Assembly: GCA_036277115.1 (NCBI GenBank)
Contig: DASUNM010000027.1
Location: forward strand, 496,001-560,000
DNA from: Pyrinomonadaceae bacterium
GTDB lineage: Bacteria; Acidobacteriota; Blastocatellia; Pyrinomonadales; Pyrinomonadaceae
DNA: 64,000 bases
Direction: 5' to 3'
Below the pieces are notes generated by a model. It worked only from the letters and a program-made list of their open reading frames with translations, was not told the DNA's origin and did not search any database. Positions 26,849 through 35,739 of this stretch are shown here, piece by piece. The position numbers were made by a program, and so were the translations under genes. Within the stretch, counting starts at the first letter, position 1; each line of letters starts with the position of its first letter.

Positions 26849-28705
26849 ATGAAACAAGTTACTTCCCTTAGTCGCGTCGTGTCGCGTTCGTCTCGCAAGC
26901 GCGGCCAATTTCGCTCGTTGCCATTCTTTTTGGTGTTGGTCATCGCGATGCTGGTTTTTGTCGTCGCGGCATCGGCATCCACGTTCATTTTAAAATGGGG
27001 AACCGTCGGTTCGTCCGACGGGGAATTCATTAGCCCAAGAGGAATCGCGGTCGCTCCCTCAGGTGACGTTTATGTCGCGGACGCCTCAGGTGCCAGCCCA
27101 GGTCAAATTCAAAAATTCGACGGCAACGGCACCTTTATTGCCCGGCTTGGACAGAACAACGGAACGGCTCAAGGATTTCTTAGCATCCATAAAATCACCA
27201 CCGATTCAAGCGGTAATGTTTATGCCACAGACGGCGCCGGAGAAGGGAGTACGAGTGTTGTTAAAAAGTTTAACTCCAGCGGCCTATTTCAGTTTGCATT
27301 TGGTGACAACGTAAGCGAGGGCGGACAGTTCCTGGCGGCAGCCGGAATAGCTGTCGACTCGACAGGCAATATCTATGTTGCTGACTCAGGTGCCAATCTC
27401 ATTAGGAAGTTTTCTTCCACCGGTACGCCCATCGGCACGATTGGGTCCGGTGGGAGCAGCAACGGCCAGTTCGCCAATCCCGTAGGCATAGCGATCGATT
27501 CAGGTAACAACCTTTACGTAGCCGACAGCGGGAACAATCGAATTCAGAAATTCAATAGCGCCGGCACGTTTGTTACGGCGTGGGGAACGCTAGGGACGGC
27601 GACCAGCGAGTTCAATGGACCTCGCGGTGTTGCAGTCGACACCGTGGGAACAGTTTATGTGGCTGACACGGGAAATAATCGTGTGCAACTTTTCTCCAAC
27701 ACCGGAACGTTTATCGAAGCGGTGGGAAGCGCCGGCAACGGCGACGGACAATTTCAAGGTCCCGAGGATATAGCTGCAAACGCAGCCGGCACCTTCTTCT
27801 ACGTTGCCGACACGAATAACTCGCGCATTCAGAAATTCAGCACTACGGCTTCGGCCCCAACTGCTAATGCCGGCCCCGATCAAACTGTCGAATGCGAAGG
27901 GGCAACCACGGACGTGAATCTGAATGGCTCGGCCTCTACAGCGGGCAGTGGAACTATCAACTCGTACTCCTGGGCTGAAGGAGCCACGCCGCTTGGCACG
28001 GGGGCGATGCTGACTGTGAACCTGCCAGTCGGTGTTCACACCATCACGCTCACCGTCACAGACACTGGTGGCGGATCTGACACAGACGATGTTGTCATTA
28101 CTGTGCAGGATACGTTAGCGCCGGATATCACGTGTCCGGCTGACGTGGTCGTTACTCTGCCACCGAATTCGAATGCGACGTCGATGGCGGTCAACTACCC
28201 AGCGGTAACAGCTACTGATAGTTGTTCGGCGAGTGTCACCGTGAACAGCACGCCCGCCTCGGGTTCTGTGTTCCCGGTCGGCACGACTACCGTCAACGCG
28301 TCTGCGGATGACGGCGCTGGCCATGTATCCAACTGCAGCTTCACTGTTACCGTGCAATACAATTTCGCTGGTTTCTTCCAGCCGGTCGACAATCTTCCGG
28401 CGCTGAACGTAGTTCAGGCAGGGAGGGCCATTCCGGTGAAGTTCAGCTTGAGTGGTGATAAGGGACTGGGAATTTTTGCTCCCGGCTCACCTTCTTCGGG
28501 ACCAATCGCGTGCAATTCCAGCGATCCGGCAGTGGATTTGGAAGAGACGGTTACTGCAGGCGGGAGTAGTCTTAGTTACAATCCAGTAACTGACCAGTAC
28601 ATCTACGTCTGGAAAACCGAAGCAAGTTGGGCGGGTACATGCAGGCAACTAGTCGTACAGTTAAACGACGGTAGCATCCATCGCGCGAACTTCAAGTTCA
28701 AATAA
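26849..28705 (+). CDS. Secreted NHL-repeat / PKD / HYR / PxKF-like protein
   Basis: The 618-aa protein starts at the ATG with GGAGA upstream and has a long signal peptide (LPFFLVLVIAMLVFVVAASAS). Five or six NHL repeats follow (GIAVDSTGNIYVADSGANLI, GVAVDTVGTVYVADTGNNRV), forming a beta-propeller to about residue 340. Then come a PKD-like domain (TANAGPDQTVECEG...VTDTGGGSDTDDV), an HYR domain (DITCPADVVVT...PVGTTTVNASADDGAGH) and a C-terminal PxKF-like segment (AGRAIPVKFSLSGDKG). The ending WAGTCRQLVVQLNDGSIH is typical of that class. It is probably a secreted adhesin or matrix protein; the ligand is unknown. A strong hairpin follows the gene. Confidence 0.88.
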   Translation: MKQVTSLSRVVSRSSRKRGQFRSLPFFLVLVIAMLVFVVAASASTFILKWGTVGSSDGEFISPRGIAVAPSGDVYVADASGASPGQIQKFDGNGTFIARLGQNNGTAQGFLSIHKITTDSSGNVYATDGAGEGSTSVVKKFNSSGLFQFAFGDNVSEGGQFLAAAGIAVDSTGNIYVADSGANLIRKFSSTGTPIGTIGSGGSSNGQFANPVGIAIDSGNNLYVADSGNNRIQKFNSAGTFVTAWGTLGTATSEFNGPRGVAVDTVGTVYVADTGNNRVQLFSNTGTFIEAVGSAGNGDGQFQGPEDIAANAAGTFFYVADTNNSRIQKFSTTASAPTANAGPDQTVECEGATTDVNLNGSASTAGSGTINSYSWAEGATPLGTGAMLTVNLPVGVHTITLTVTDTGGGSDTDDVVITVQDTLAPDITCPADVVVTLPPNSNATSMAVNYPAVTATDSCSASVTVNSTPASGSVFPVGTTTVNASADDGAGHVSNCSFTVTVQYNFAGFFQPVDNLPALNVVQAGRAIPVKFSLSGDKGLGIFAPGSPSSGPIACNSSDPAVDLEETVTAGGSSLSYNPVTDQYIYVWKTEASWAGTCRQLVVQLNDGSIHRANFKFK

Positions 28706-28729
28706 CTTTTGGTCGCCGGTTGGATTGAT

Positions 28730-28759
28730 GAAGGCCTCGCGTTCTTTAGCGAGGCCTTC
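28730..28759 (+). terminator. Hairpin terminator after the NHL protein gene
   Basis: Perfect 11-bp stem GAAGGCCTCGC/GCGAGGCCTTC with an 8-base loop, 25 bp after the stop codon. The T-tract is weak (ACTTTCAGG). Confidence 0.7.
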
Positions 28760-28855
28760 ACTTTCAGGTGATGTGGTGAAAAGACGCGGCTACCTTGTGC
28801 GAAGGGGTGGAGCCTCGGCCGGTTCCTGCCCGACCGCGTACTGCCGCCTGCTATT

Positions 28856-28931
28856 TGGTGCCCCCGCAGGGATTCGAACCCCGAACCAACAGATTATGAG
28901 TCTGCTGCTCTAACCGTTGAGCTACAGGGGC
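28856..28931 (-). tRNA. tRNA with CAU anticodon, probably tRNA-Ile2
   Basis: A full 76-nt cloverleaf with encoded CCA. The acceptor stem GCCCCTG pairs with CGGGGGC, discriminator A. The D-arm contains GCTC...GAGC, the anticodon stem is GCAGA/TCTGT and the T-arm reads CGGGG-TTCGAAT-CCCTG. The anticodon loop CTCATAA carries CAT. Overall it resembles ileX-type tRNAs, whose C34 becomes lysidine to read AUA; elongator tRNA-Met is the alternative. It stands alone. Confidence 0.93.
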
Positions 28932-29034
28932 ACAAAGACTTAGGGCAGTTGCTTCCCGATTGTAACGGAATTGTACCGACTCGGCGTCGTTTTTGACTAA
29001 ACTGATCGCCACCGGCGCCGCATCCTAGAGCCCT

Positions 29035-29433
29035 TCAAACTGCTCTTGATCCGCGGCGCCATGGCAGGTTCCACAGTGCACGCGCCGCGAGGACGACGGA
29101 CAGCATCCCGCTCGCGCCAAGCGCGATGTTGGTCCAGACCCAGAAGAACTTTGCGTTGGTATTGCCATATCTGCCGAGGATAAGACCTTTCCCCTGCATA
29201 TGTAGGATAGGGATGCCAGATGCAAGCAGCGCCCCGATTAGGATGAGCACCAGTCCCCATCGCCGATCGCCGAACACCAGCGTGGCGGAAAGCCAGACCG
29301 CCAGAATGAGCAAGCCCCCGGCCGCTGACGTGGTTCCCGGCTCGAGCCCACGGGCGACCTCATCAGCCCAGTGCAATGAGAAGAGGACGATCGAGAGCAG
29401 AGACGTGATCGTTAACGTAACGTTGCGGTTCAT
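29035..29433 (-). CDS. Small four-helix membrane protein, unknown function
   Basis: The 132-aa protein has four hydrophobic spans: ITSLLSIVLFSLHW, GGLLILAVWLSATLVFG, LVLILIGALLASGIPILHM and FVWTNIALGASGMLSVVLAA-like near the end. I do not recognise a family. It lies just downstream of the XRE/DUF2975 pair on the same strand (87-bp gap), so it may belong to that unit. The short basic tail (WNLPWRRGSRAV) suggests a cytoplasmic C-terminus. Confidence 0.7.
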   Translation of the reverse strand: MNRNVTLTITSLLSIVLFSLHWADEVARGLEPGTTSAAGGLLILAVWLSATLVFGDRRWGLVLILIGALLASGIPILHMQGKGLILGRYGNTNAKFFWVWTNIALGASGMLSVVLAARALWNLPWRRGSRAV

Positions 29434-29519
29434 TTGAAATTCTCCTTGCAGATTTTGTCTGCGCCTCTCGCCACTTATACGTCCCGTACAGCAGGGCGCT
29501 CATCGGGCGCTCCTTTTGC

Positions 29520-29753
29520 TTATGCCGCCGGTCGCTCGCGTTCTGCCTGCTTCGGTTCGAACCGGAGCAGGTCGCCAGGTTGGCACGAGAGCGCCTCGCA
29601 GATCGCCTCGAGCGTCGAGAAACGAATCGCGCGCGCTTTGCCGGTTTTGAGGATCGAAAGATTGGCCAGCGTCATGCCGACACGATCCGCAAGGTCGGTG
29701 AGCGTCATCCGCCGATCGTGCAGTAAGTCGTCGAGCTTAATTGCGATCGCCAT
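29520..29753 (-). CDS. YozG-like XRE/Cro-CI family transcriptional regulator
   Basis: The 77-aa protein is almost wholly a helix-turn-helix domain: LDDLLHDRRMTLTDLADRVGMTLANLSILKTGKARAIRFSTLEAICEALSCQPGDLL (in parts, residues 7-63). This is the YozG group, normally encoded next to a DUF2975 membrane protein as here. The ATG at 29753 lies one base after the DUF2975 stop, so the two are co-translated. The longer frame to 29864 is a shadow of DUF2975. A 17-bp palindrome before the operon (30310-30326) is the best candidate binding site. Confidence 0.9.
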   Translation of the reverse strand: MAIAIKLDDLLHDRRMTLTDLADRVGMTLANLSILKTGKARAIRFSTLEAICEALSCQPGDLLRFEPKQAERERPAA

Positions 29754-29754
29754 G

Positions 29755-30282
29755 TCACACCGTCCCTTCGAGGTCTTCGCGCATGTGCGCGCCTTCCGCG
29801 AACACGCGCGCCAGCAGGAACGTGAGGAGCACGGCGAGCCAGCCATTAATGGAAAAGCCGGCATCGATATCGACGGGATGCGCCGGACTGGAAATGGCTG
29901 TGCCGATCGCGCCGATGACGATGCTGAAAAGGTTCAGCACCAGCAGCACCCAGGCGATCGCCTGCAACCGGGCTGCGTTTGCGGTGACGAACGGGTCGCC
30001 CCCGCGCACGGTCTCAACGATCGCGAGCAGCTTTTTTAAGACAAGATAGTTCAGAGGAATCGTGGCGAGACCAAGCACGGCGATCGCGCGCAGACCCATG
30101 ACCAGCCGGTCCGCATCAGGCGATGGAGCGAGGTCGAAACTGCTCATGATCCATTGCCGGTTGGGTACTACGAACAGCAGAACCAGGATCACTGGGACCA
30201 TCAGCCAGTTCAAGACCATCAGGATCCGCAGCAGGACATAAGCGATCGGCAGCGCGGCAGTTGAAGATATTTGCTTTGACAT
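29755..30282 (-). CDS. DUF2975 family membrane protein
   Basis: The 175-aa protein has four membrane spans (LRILMVLNWLMVPVILVLLFV; AIAVLGLATIPLNYLVL; LQAIAWVLLVLNLFSIVIGA; INGWLAVLLTFLLARVF). The central GGDPFVTANAARLQAIAW and the end LLARVFAEGAHMREDLEGTV are DUF2975 hallmarks. The start at 30282 is set by AAGGTGA eight bases upstream. It is paired with the YozG-like regulator. The function is unknown; such pairs are thought to be membrane-linked regulatory modules. Confidence 0.9.
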   Translation of the reverse strand: MSKQISSTAALPIAYVLLRILMVLNWLMVPVILVLLFVVPNRQWIMSSFDLAPSPDADRLVMGLRAIAVLGLATIPLNYLVLKKLLAIVETVRGGDPFVTANAARLQAIAWVLLVLNLFSIVIGAIGTAISSPAHPVDIDAGFSINGWLAVLLTFLLARVFAEGAHMREDLEGTV

Positions 30283-30309
30283 TGATTTCACCTTCGGCAT
30301 ATCGACTAT

Positions 30310-30326
30310 CAATAAACTATTTATTG
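30310..30326. promoter_or_regulatory. 17-bp palindromic operator candidate
   Basis: CAATAAA-CTA-TTTATTG is a perfect inverted repeat 28 bp upstream of the DUF2975 start. A minus-strand TTGACG lies about 10 bp further upstream and could be the -35 box. Autoregulation by the YozG-like protein is inferred. Confidence 0.55.
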
Positions 30327-30444
30327 ACAACCGTCAAGCATATTATTGATAAGCGATAAACACGGATTGCCGCGCCTGTACTCATAGGCCACGAAAACGG
30401 GTGGTAAACTAATGAAGCGGTGGAGATTCGGGGCGCGGGAGCGA

Positions 30445-33420
30445 CTACTTCTTAAGCTGGCCGGTTTCGCTCTTCTTCTTGAGAAGTCGACTGGTCGTCT
30501 TTAATAACTCCGCCGGCTCGATCGGTTTTGAGACGTGCGCGTTGAAGCCCGCGGCAAGCGCCATCTTGGTGTCCTTCGAGGTCGCATATCCGCTCAGGGC
30601 GATGGCCGGAACATCGTGCATGTTCGGCAGCTCGCGCAGCTTTTTCATCATCTCGAAGCCGTCCATGTGGGGCATGCCGATATCAGACAAAATCAGATCG
30701 ATGGAATTTTGCGGCGCGATTTCCAGCGCCTCAGGCGCCGACTGGCAAGTCGTCACGCGAAAGCCCTTCGACTTAAAAGTCGATTGCAGCAGCTCGAGCG
30801 TGTCTTCGTCGTCTTCGACAATCAGAATGTGAGCGCCGGCCGGTTTTACTAATGGACCGGTGGTTTGCCTGGCGATGACGGGCGAAATTTCGCCTGCTTC
30901 CTTGCGCGTTAGTCTCACGGTGAAACGACTGCCATGGCCGCGCCCCGCGCTTTCGGCCGAGACCGTGCCGCCGTGCGACTCAACAAAACTCTTCACGAGT
31001 GCCAGACCAAGCCCGAGGCCGCCGTGGCTGCGCGTCTTTGAGCCATCGGCTTGCACAAATTTCTCGAACACGTGCGGCAAGAATTCCGGTGGGATGCCTT
31101 CGCCTTCGTCGGTAACGCTGACGACCGCATTATGACCTTCAGTCTCGCACGTCAACCGCACGGTGCCGCCCACCGGTGAAAACTTCACGGCGTTGTGCAG
31201 CAGGTTTGCGAACACCTGGCCAAGCCGCGTTGTGTCGCCAATCACGATCTCGTCGTTCCAGTTGCGAAACGTTCCTTCCACATTGATTTGACGCGTGGCG
31301 GCAAATGGCCGCACGGTTTCAATCGCTTCGTGCACGACCTGGCCGAGATGAACCGGCAGCTCTTCCATGCGCATCTTGCCGCTGAGAATCGCGGTCATAT
31401 CGAGCAAATCGTTGATCAGCCGCTTCAGCGCGTGCGCGTTCTTTTCGATCACGCTCAATCCGTGATCCAGTTGTTGAGTGGGAAGCATGCCGGTGCGCAC
31501 CATGTGAATCCAGCCGATGACCGGCGTCAGTGGCGTACGCAGCTCGTGAGAAAGCGTAGTCAGAAACTCGTCTTTCGCGCGGTTGGCAGCCTCGGCTTCG
31601 CGGCGCGCGGCGCGCTCTTCTTCAAACAGCCGCGCATTGTCGATCGCGAGGGCGACACGGAAAGCCACCAACTGCAAAAGCCGCGTGTCATCCTCTGAGA
31701 ATGGGCGCTGCGTGAACCTGCCGACGTGAATCACGCCGAGCACACGCCCTTCGATCAGCAAAGGAACGCCGAGCAGACACTTCACACCGTGCTCGCGCAG
31801 AAACGGCGTGTACAATTCCGCAGTTTCCGTATCATCGATCGCCAACGGCGCCTTCTGGGCGGCGACACGGCCTCCGAATCCGGCGCCGATGGGAACGCGA
31901 ATCCCCAGATCAATCTCCAACCCTTTGGTGGCCCACGCGACCAGGTGGTCGTCTTCCTCGCGCAACAGAATCACGACCGTGTCCACGTCCATCGATTCAC
32001 AGACGCGCTCGAGCAATTCCGCGAGTAACTTGTCCAGCGACAGATATGAGAGGGCGACTTCCGTCACCGTTTGCACCTGCCGCATACGGTTCATGGCCGT
32101 TTCAAGTTCGAGGCGCGCGCGTTGTTCACGCGCGAAAATTTGCTCGCGCTGCTCTTCGGCGTGTTTGCGTTCGATGAACTGGCCGATGTGATTGCCGATG
32201 GAATTCATCACTTCGAGTAACGTCGGGTCCTCAGTCTCGGAATCGCGCGTAAAGAACTCCATCACGCCGAAGACTTCTTCGCCCAACCTAATCGGAAAAC
32301 CGAACCCTGAACGCAGACCGGCGCGGGAAGCGAGTTCATTGCGGGTGAACAGGCTGCTGCCCAGATCGCCGAACCAATGCCCCGCGCCGTCCGCCCAGAT
32401 GTTGCCCGGCAGCCCGACACCACGCGCGAACGGCCGGCCTCGGCTAGCCTCTTCAAACTCAGCCACCGCCACCGCCGGGTTGTGCCAACTTGCCAACCAC
32501 CGCAGGACTGCTGCTTCCGGATCGACAATCCAAATCTGCCCCAGATCCCATCCCAGGCTTTCACAAATCGCCTGCAACAACTTTGGTCCGGCCGCGTCCA
32601 AAGAAGGCGACTCGGCGAGAATGCGCGCCGTCTGATACTGCATCATCAACCGGTATTCCAGGCGTTTGCGATCTGTAATGTCGCGCGAATTCACAACGAT
32701 TCCGTTGACTGCCGGATCGTCGAGCAGGTTATGCGCGGTCGCCTCGTGAATTCTCCACGAGCCGTTCTTGTGCCGGATGCGAACCTCTCTGGTTACGGGT
32801 TGGCGACTTTCCTCGATGAATAATTTACGCAGCTCGGCAGCATTGTCGGAATGAATCAGTTCGAAAGGACTCTTGCCGATTAGTTCTTCCGGCTTGTATC
32901 CGATCGAGCGTTCCACGGACGGACTGACGTACTGTCGCGTGCCGTCGCGATTGAGCACGGTGATGATGTCCGTGGCATTTTCGATCAACGCCCGAAAGTG
33001 CTCTTCACTTTGCCGCAAAGCCTCTTCAGCCCGTTTCCGATCGGTGATGTCACGCACGATGCCGGTAAAGAAACGTTTGCCGCCTTCGACGAGTTCGCCG
33101 AATGACAATTCAAGCGGAAGCTCGGATCCGTTTTTGTGAAGACCGGGAAGCTCCACCGCTTCCCAACTGATGTGACGCTCGCCGGTCGTCATGTAGCGCG
33201 TGAGACCTGCGCGATGCACGTGCCTCAGATATTCGGGCATCAGCATCGTCAGCGAGTGACCCACCAGCTCATTGCGCGAGTAGCCAAAGATTTTTTCGGT
33301 GGCGCGGTTGGCGAAGAGAATGGTGCTGTTCTCGTCGATGGTGATGATGCCATCGGACGCAGTCTCAGCTATGACGCGCGAGATCTGAGTCAGACTATTG
33401 AGTGCATCATCGGTACTCAT
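30445..33420 (-). CDS. Hybrid sensor histidine kinase (PAS-PAS-GAF-GAF-HisKA-HATPase-REC)
   Basis: The 991-aa soluble protein starts with two PAS domains (ASDGIITIDENSTILFANRA; TDIITVLNRDGTRQYVSPS), each followed by a PAC-type RDITDRKR. Two GAF domains follow (AICESLGWDLGQIWIVD; LLERVCESMDVDTVVILL). The kinase core has an H-box FLTTLSHELRTPLTPV, an N-box FANLLHNAVKFSP and G-boxes DEGEGIPPEF and GGLGLGLALVKSF. A C-terminal receiver (ILIVEDDEDTLELL; phospho-Asp in DLILSDIGMPHMDG) completes a hybrid kinase. No membrane segment is present, so it senses a cytoplasmic signal. No cognate output regulator is adjacent; the REC-only protein at 49020 is far away. Confidence 0.94.
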   Translation of the reverse strand: MSTDDALNSLTQISRVIAETASDGIITIDENSTILFANRATEKIFGYSRNELVGHSLTMLMPEYLRHVHRAGLTRYMTTGERHISWEAVELPGLHKNGSELPLELSFGELVEGGKRFFTGIVRDITDRKRAEEALRQSEEHFRALIENATDIITVLNRDGTRQYVSPSVERSIGYKPEELIGKSPFELIHSDNAAELRKLFIEESRQPVTREVRIRHKNGSWRIHEATAHNLLDDPAVNGIVVNSRDITDRKRLEYRLMMQYQTARILAESPSLDAAGPKLLQAICESLGWDLGQIWIVDPEAAVLRWLASWHNPAVAVAEFEEASRGRPFARGVGLPGNIWADGAGHWFGDLGSSLFTRNELASRAGLRSGFGFPIRLGEEVFGVMEFFTRDSETEDPTLLEVMNSIGNHIGQFIERKHAEEQREQIFAREQRARLELETAMNRMRQVQTVTEVALSYLSLDKLLAELLERVCESMDVDTVVILLREEDDHLVAWATKGLEIDLGIRVPIGAGFGGRVAAQKAPLAIDDTETAELYTPFLREHGVKCLLGVPLLIEGRVLGVIHVGRFTQRPFSEDDTRLLQLVAFRVALAIDNARLFEEERAARREAEAANRAKDEFLTTLSHELRTPLTPVIGWIHMVRTGMLPTQQLDHGLSVIEKNAHALKRLINDLLDMTAILSGKMRMEELPVHLGQVVHEAIETVRPFAATRQINVEGTFRNWNDEIVIGDTTRLGQVFANLLHNAVKFSPVGGTVRLTCETEGHNAVVSVTDEGEGIPPEFLPHVFEKFVQADGSKTRSHGGLGLGLALVKSFVESHGGTVSAESAGRGHGSRFTVRLTRKEAGEISPVIARQTTGPLVKPAGAHILIVEDDEDTLELLQSTFKSKGFRVTTCQSAPEALEIAPQNSIDLILSDIGMPHMDGFEMMKKLRELPNMHDVPAIALSGYATSKDTKMALAAGFNAHVSKPIEPAELLKTTSRLLKKKSETGQLKK

Positions 33421-33563
33421 TATCGAGAAGTTCTACTGGGCGAAACTAATCCTTTTTTTCGGTGCGCGTCAATTCGGTAGGTTGCGGGCCGAGTCTCCCG
33501 TCAATGAGATTGTAAAAGACGGTAGCTATCGCGAATGTTCTGTAATGATTACAATCGCAACGA

Positions 33564-34262
33564 ATGTATCCGGCAGGCAATCTTTTCATTCCCGCGCCGC
33601 ACGGAAGGCTCGAGGCGATCCTGAAAGAGCCGCGCGGCGAAGTTCGCGGCGTGGCTTTGGTCCTGCATCCGCATCCGCTCGGCGGCGGCACGATGCACAA
33701 CAAAGTAGTCTTTCGCGCGGCCGCGGCATTGAATGAAGCAGGACTGATCACCTTGCGCGTCAATTTTCGCGGCGTTGGCCAAAGCACAGGAACACACGAT
33801 GAAGGCCACGGAGAGCAAGAGGATGTGCGCGCGGGGCTCGACTATCTGGCGGCGACGTATCCCGGGAAGGAAATTACTCTGTGCGGCTTTTCGTTCGGCG
33901 CACGAGTGGGATTGGAGGTTGGCATAGCCGACGAACGCGTCGTGCGCCTAATCAGCATCGGCACGCCGGTCGATAAGTACGACTTCAGCTTTCTTGAGCA
34001 GTGCCGCAAGTCGATCTTGTTCGTGCACGGCGAACATGATGAATACGGCGACGTGAGTCGTTTGCGCGAGTTAGTTGATCGGATTGCCGCGCATACGCCG
34101 GCGGAACTGCGCGTGATCAAAGGCGCGGGGCATTTCTTTGACGATCAGTTGGACGAGTTGAAGCGAGTGATTACTGAGTGGATGTTAGACTGGCTTTTGC
34201 CCAAAGAGTCCGGCGACGCACCCGAACTAATAGTCGAGCTGCACAGCAGCGGTCATAGCTAA
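33564..34262 (+). CDS. Alpha/beta hydrolase, dienelactone-hydrolase/TEX30-like
   Basis: The 232-aa protein has the oxyanion-side block LVLHPHPLGGGTMHNKVV, the nucleophile elbow GFSFG (Ser110), an acid in HGEHDEYGD (Asp159) and His190 in KGAGHFFDDQ. NFRGVGQSTGTHDEG is typical of the COG2945 esterase group. No signal peptide is present. The substrate is unknown. It runs divergently from the histidine kinase with a 143-bp gap, and palindromic repeats follow it. Confidence 0.9.
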   Translation: MYPAGNLFIPAPHGRLEAILKEPRGEVRGVALVLHPHPLGGGTMHNKVVFRAAAALNEAGLITLRVNFRGVGQSTGTHDEGHGEQEDVRAGLDYLAATYPGKEITLCGFSFGARVGLEVGIADERVVRLISIGTPVDKYDFSFLEQCRKSILFVHGEHDEYGDVSRLRELVDRIAAHTPAELRVIKGAGHFFDDQLDELKRVITEWMLDWLLPKESGDAPELIVELHSSGHS

Positions 34263-34263
34263 G

Positions 34264-34480
34264 CCCAAGGCGAGGCTTTTGCGAGCCTTGGGTAACCTGG
34301 TTTTTTAGATCAACCGAGCCCGCGAAGCGCGAGACAGAGATTTTATTGGAGCACGGTTCTGGAGGGTCGGCATTGCAGCTTCAAAGCCTAATAACTCAGG
34401 GCGCTTATCGGTCGCCGCTCCGCGGCTCCAAACGATTTTGTATGCACCGGTTCCCAAGGCTCGCAGAGCCTCGCCTTGGG
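34264..34480. repeat. Inverted pair of CCCAAGGC/GCCTTGGG hairpins
   Basis: One hairpin at 34264-34292 and its inverse at 34453-34480 frame the 330-bp gap after the hydrolase gene. Between them are smaller palindromes such as GCCCGCGAAGCGCG and GCTCCGCGGC. No gene is seen in 34263-34592. Confidence 0.75.
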
Positions 34481-34592
34481 CTTAACTACCTGCGCTGCTC
34501 CGCAGCTCGTTGCGTGTTGTCGGCCACTGCTTCCGTGATGAGCGTGCGCTTACGACACCCTAAGACCTTTTTTGGGCAAGGCCTGTCTGACA

Positions 34593-35648
34593 CTAGTCGA
34601 AATATCCTTTCGCGGCTAACAATTCCGCATTCAGGATCGCCGCCCCCGCCGCCCCCCGAATCGTGTTATGGCCGAGCGCGACGAAGCGAAAGTCGAAAAC
34701 ACTATCCTCAGCGAGTCGCCCGATTGTCACGCTCATTCCGTTTCCCGCATCACGATCGAGCCGCGGCTGTGGCCGATCAATCTCGTCGCGAACGATTACC
34801 GGTCTCGCCGGGGCTGAGTGAAGCTTCAGCCTTTGTGGTTCGGCTGTGAACGTGGCGAGCGTGTCGCGTACCTCACTAAGCGAAGCTGAACGACCAAGCT
34901 TTACGCGAATCGAAGCCATGTGTCCGTCCGTCACGTTCACGCGATTGCATTGCGCGCTCACCTTCATGTCGGCATCGATGATCGTGCCCTGGCTGACGCC
35001 GCCCAGAATCTTCCGCGTTTCAATCTCAACCTTCTCATCCTCGCCGCCGATGAACGGAATCACGTTGTCGGTCGCGTCCAGCGAAGCGACTCCCGGATAA
35101 CCGGCGCCGGACAACGCCTGCATCGTCGTCACCACGCATGCGGTCACCCCAAACTTTTCATGGAGCGGCGCGAGCGCCATCACAATCGCAATCGCCGAGC
35201 AGTTAGGGTTGGTGACGATGAATCCGCGGTTGTATTCACGGTTGGTGCGCTGCGCCTCGATCAGTTCGAGGTGGTGAGGATTAACTTCGGGAATCAAAAG
35301 CGGCACGTCCGCCGCCATGCGATGAGAGGACGAGTTGCTGATTACAGGAAAGCCCGCGCGCGCGAATTCCGGTTCGGCATCGGTCGCGATCTCGCCGGGC
35401 AAGCTGGAAAAGACGACGTCACAATCGAGCGGCGGCGCGGGCGGCTGCACGACAATCTGCTTTACGCCCTCAGGCATCTCGCCCGGCAAACGCCAGGTGC
35501 ATGCTTCAGCGTATGTCTTCCCTTGTGAACGATCGGATGCGGCCAGCGCGGTGATCTCAAACTGCGGATGACGCTCCAGCAGTTGCACAAATCGCTGACC
35601 GACGACGCCGGTCGCTCCGAGAATTCCGATGCGAAGTTTATTGCTCAT
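34593..35648 (-). CDS. asd: Aspartate-semialdehyde dehydrogenase (archaeal/fungal-type)
   Basis: The 351-aa enzyme reduces aspartyl phosphate to aspartate semialdehyde, the branch point to lysine, threonine and methionine. An N-terminal NADP fold (GILGATGVVGQRF, 8-20) precedes the catalytic Cys150 in FIVTNPNCSAIAIV. QALSGAGYPGVASLDATDN and NRVNVTDGHMASIRVK are further blocks of the asd_EA subgroup. It is the last gene of the lysine operon, after the aminotransferase and a family A repeat. MSNK at 35648 is used, as the preceding codon is also ATG. Confidence 0.93.
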   Translation of the reverse strand: MSNKLRIGILGATGVVGQRFVQLLERHPQFEITALAASDRSQGKTYAEACTWRLPGEMPEGVKQIVVQPPAPPLDCDVVFSSLPGEIATDAEPEFARAGFPVISNSSSHRMAADVPLLIPEVNPHHLELIEAQRTNREYNRGFIVTNPNCSAIAIVMALAPLHEKFGVTACVVTTMQALSGAGYPGVASLDATDNVIPFIGGEDEKVEIETRKILGGVSQGTIIDADMKVSAQCNRVNVTDGHMASIRVKLGRSASLSEVRDTLATFTAEPQRLKLHSAPARPVIVRDEIDRPQPRLDRDAGNGMSVTIGRLAEDSVFDFRFVALGHNTIRGAAGAAILNAELLAAKGYFD

Positions 35649-35664
35649 CAAATCTAATAATTAC

Positions 35665-35730
35665 GTTTAGAGGCGGGCCACTGCCCGCCTGGTTTAAGGC
35701 GAGATGGCGGGCGGTAGCCCGCCTCTAAAC
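35665..35730. repeat. REP-like palindromic element, family A
   Basis: Outer arms GTTTAGAGGCGGGC/GCCCGCCTCTAAAC and inner hairpins, located in the gap between the aminotransferase and asd within the lysine operon. A transcript-stabilising or attenuating role is possible. Confidence 0.9.
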
Positions 35731-35739
35731 GATCTGTGG

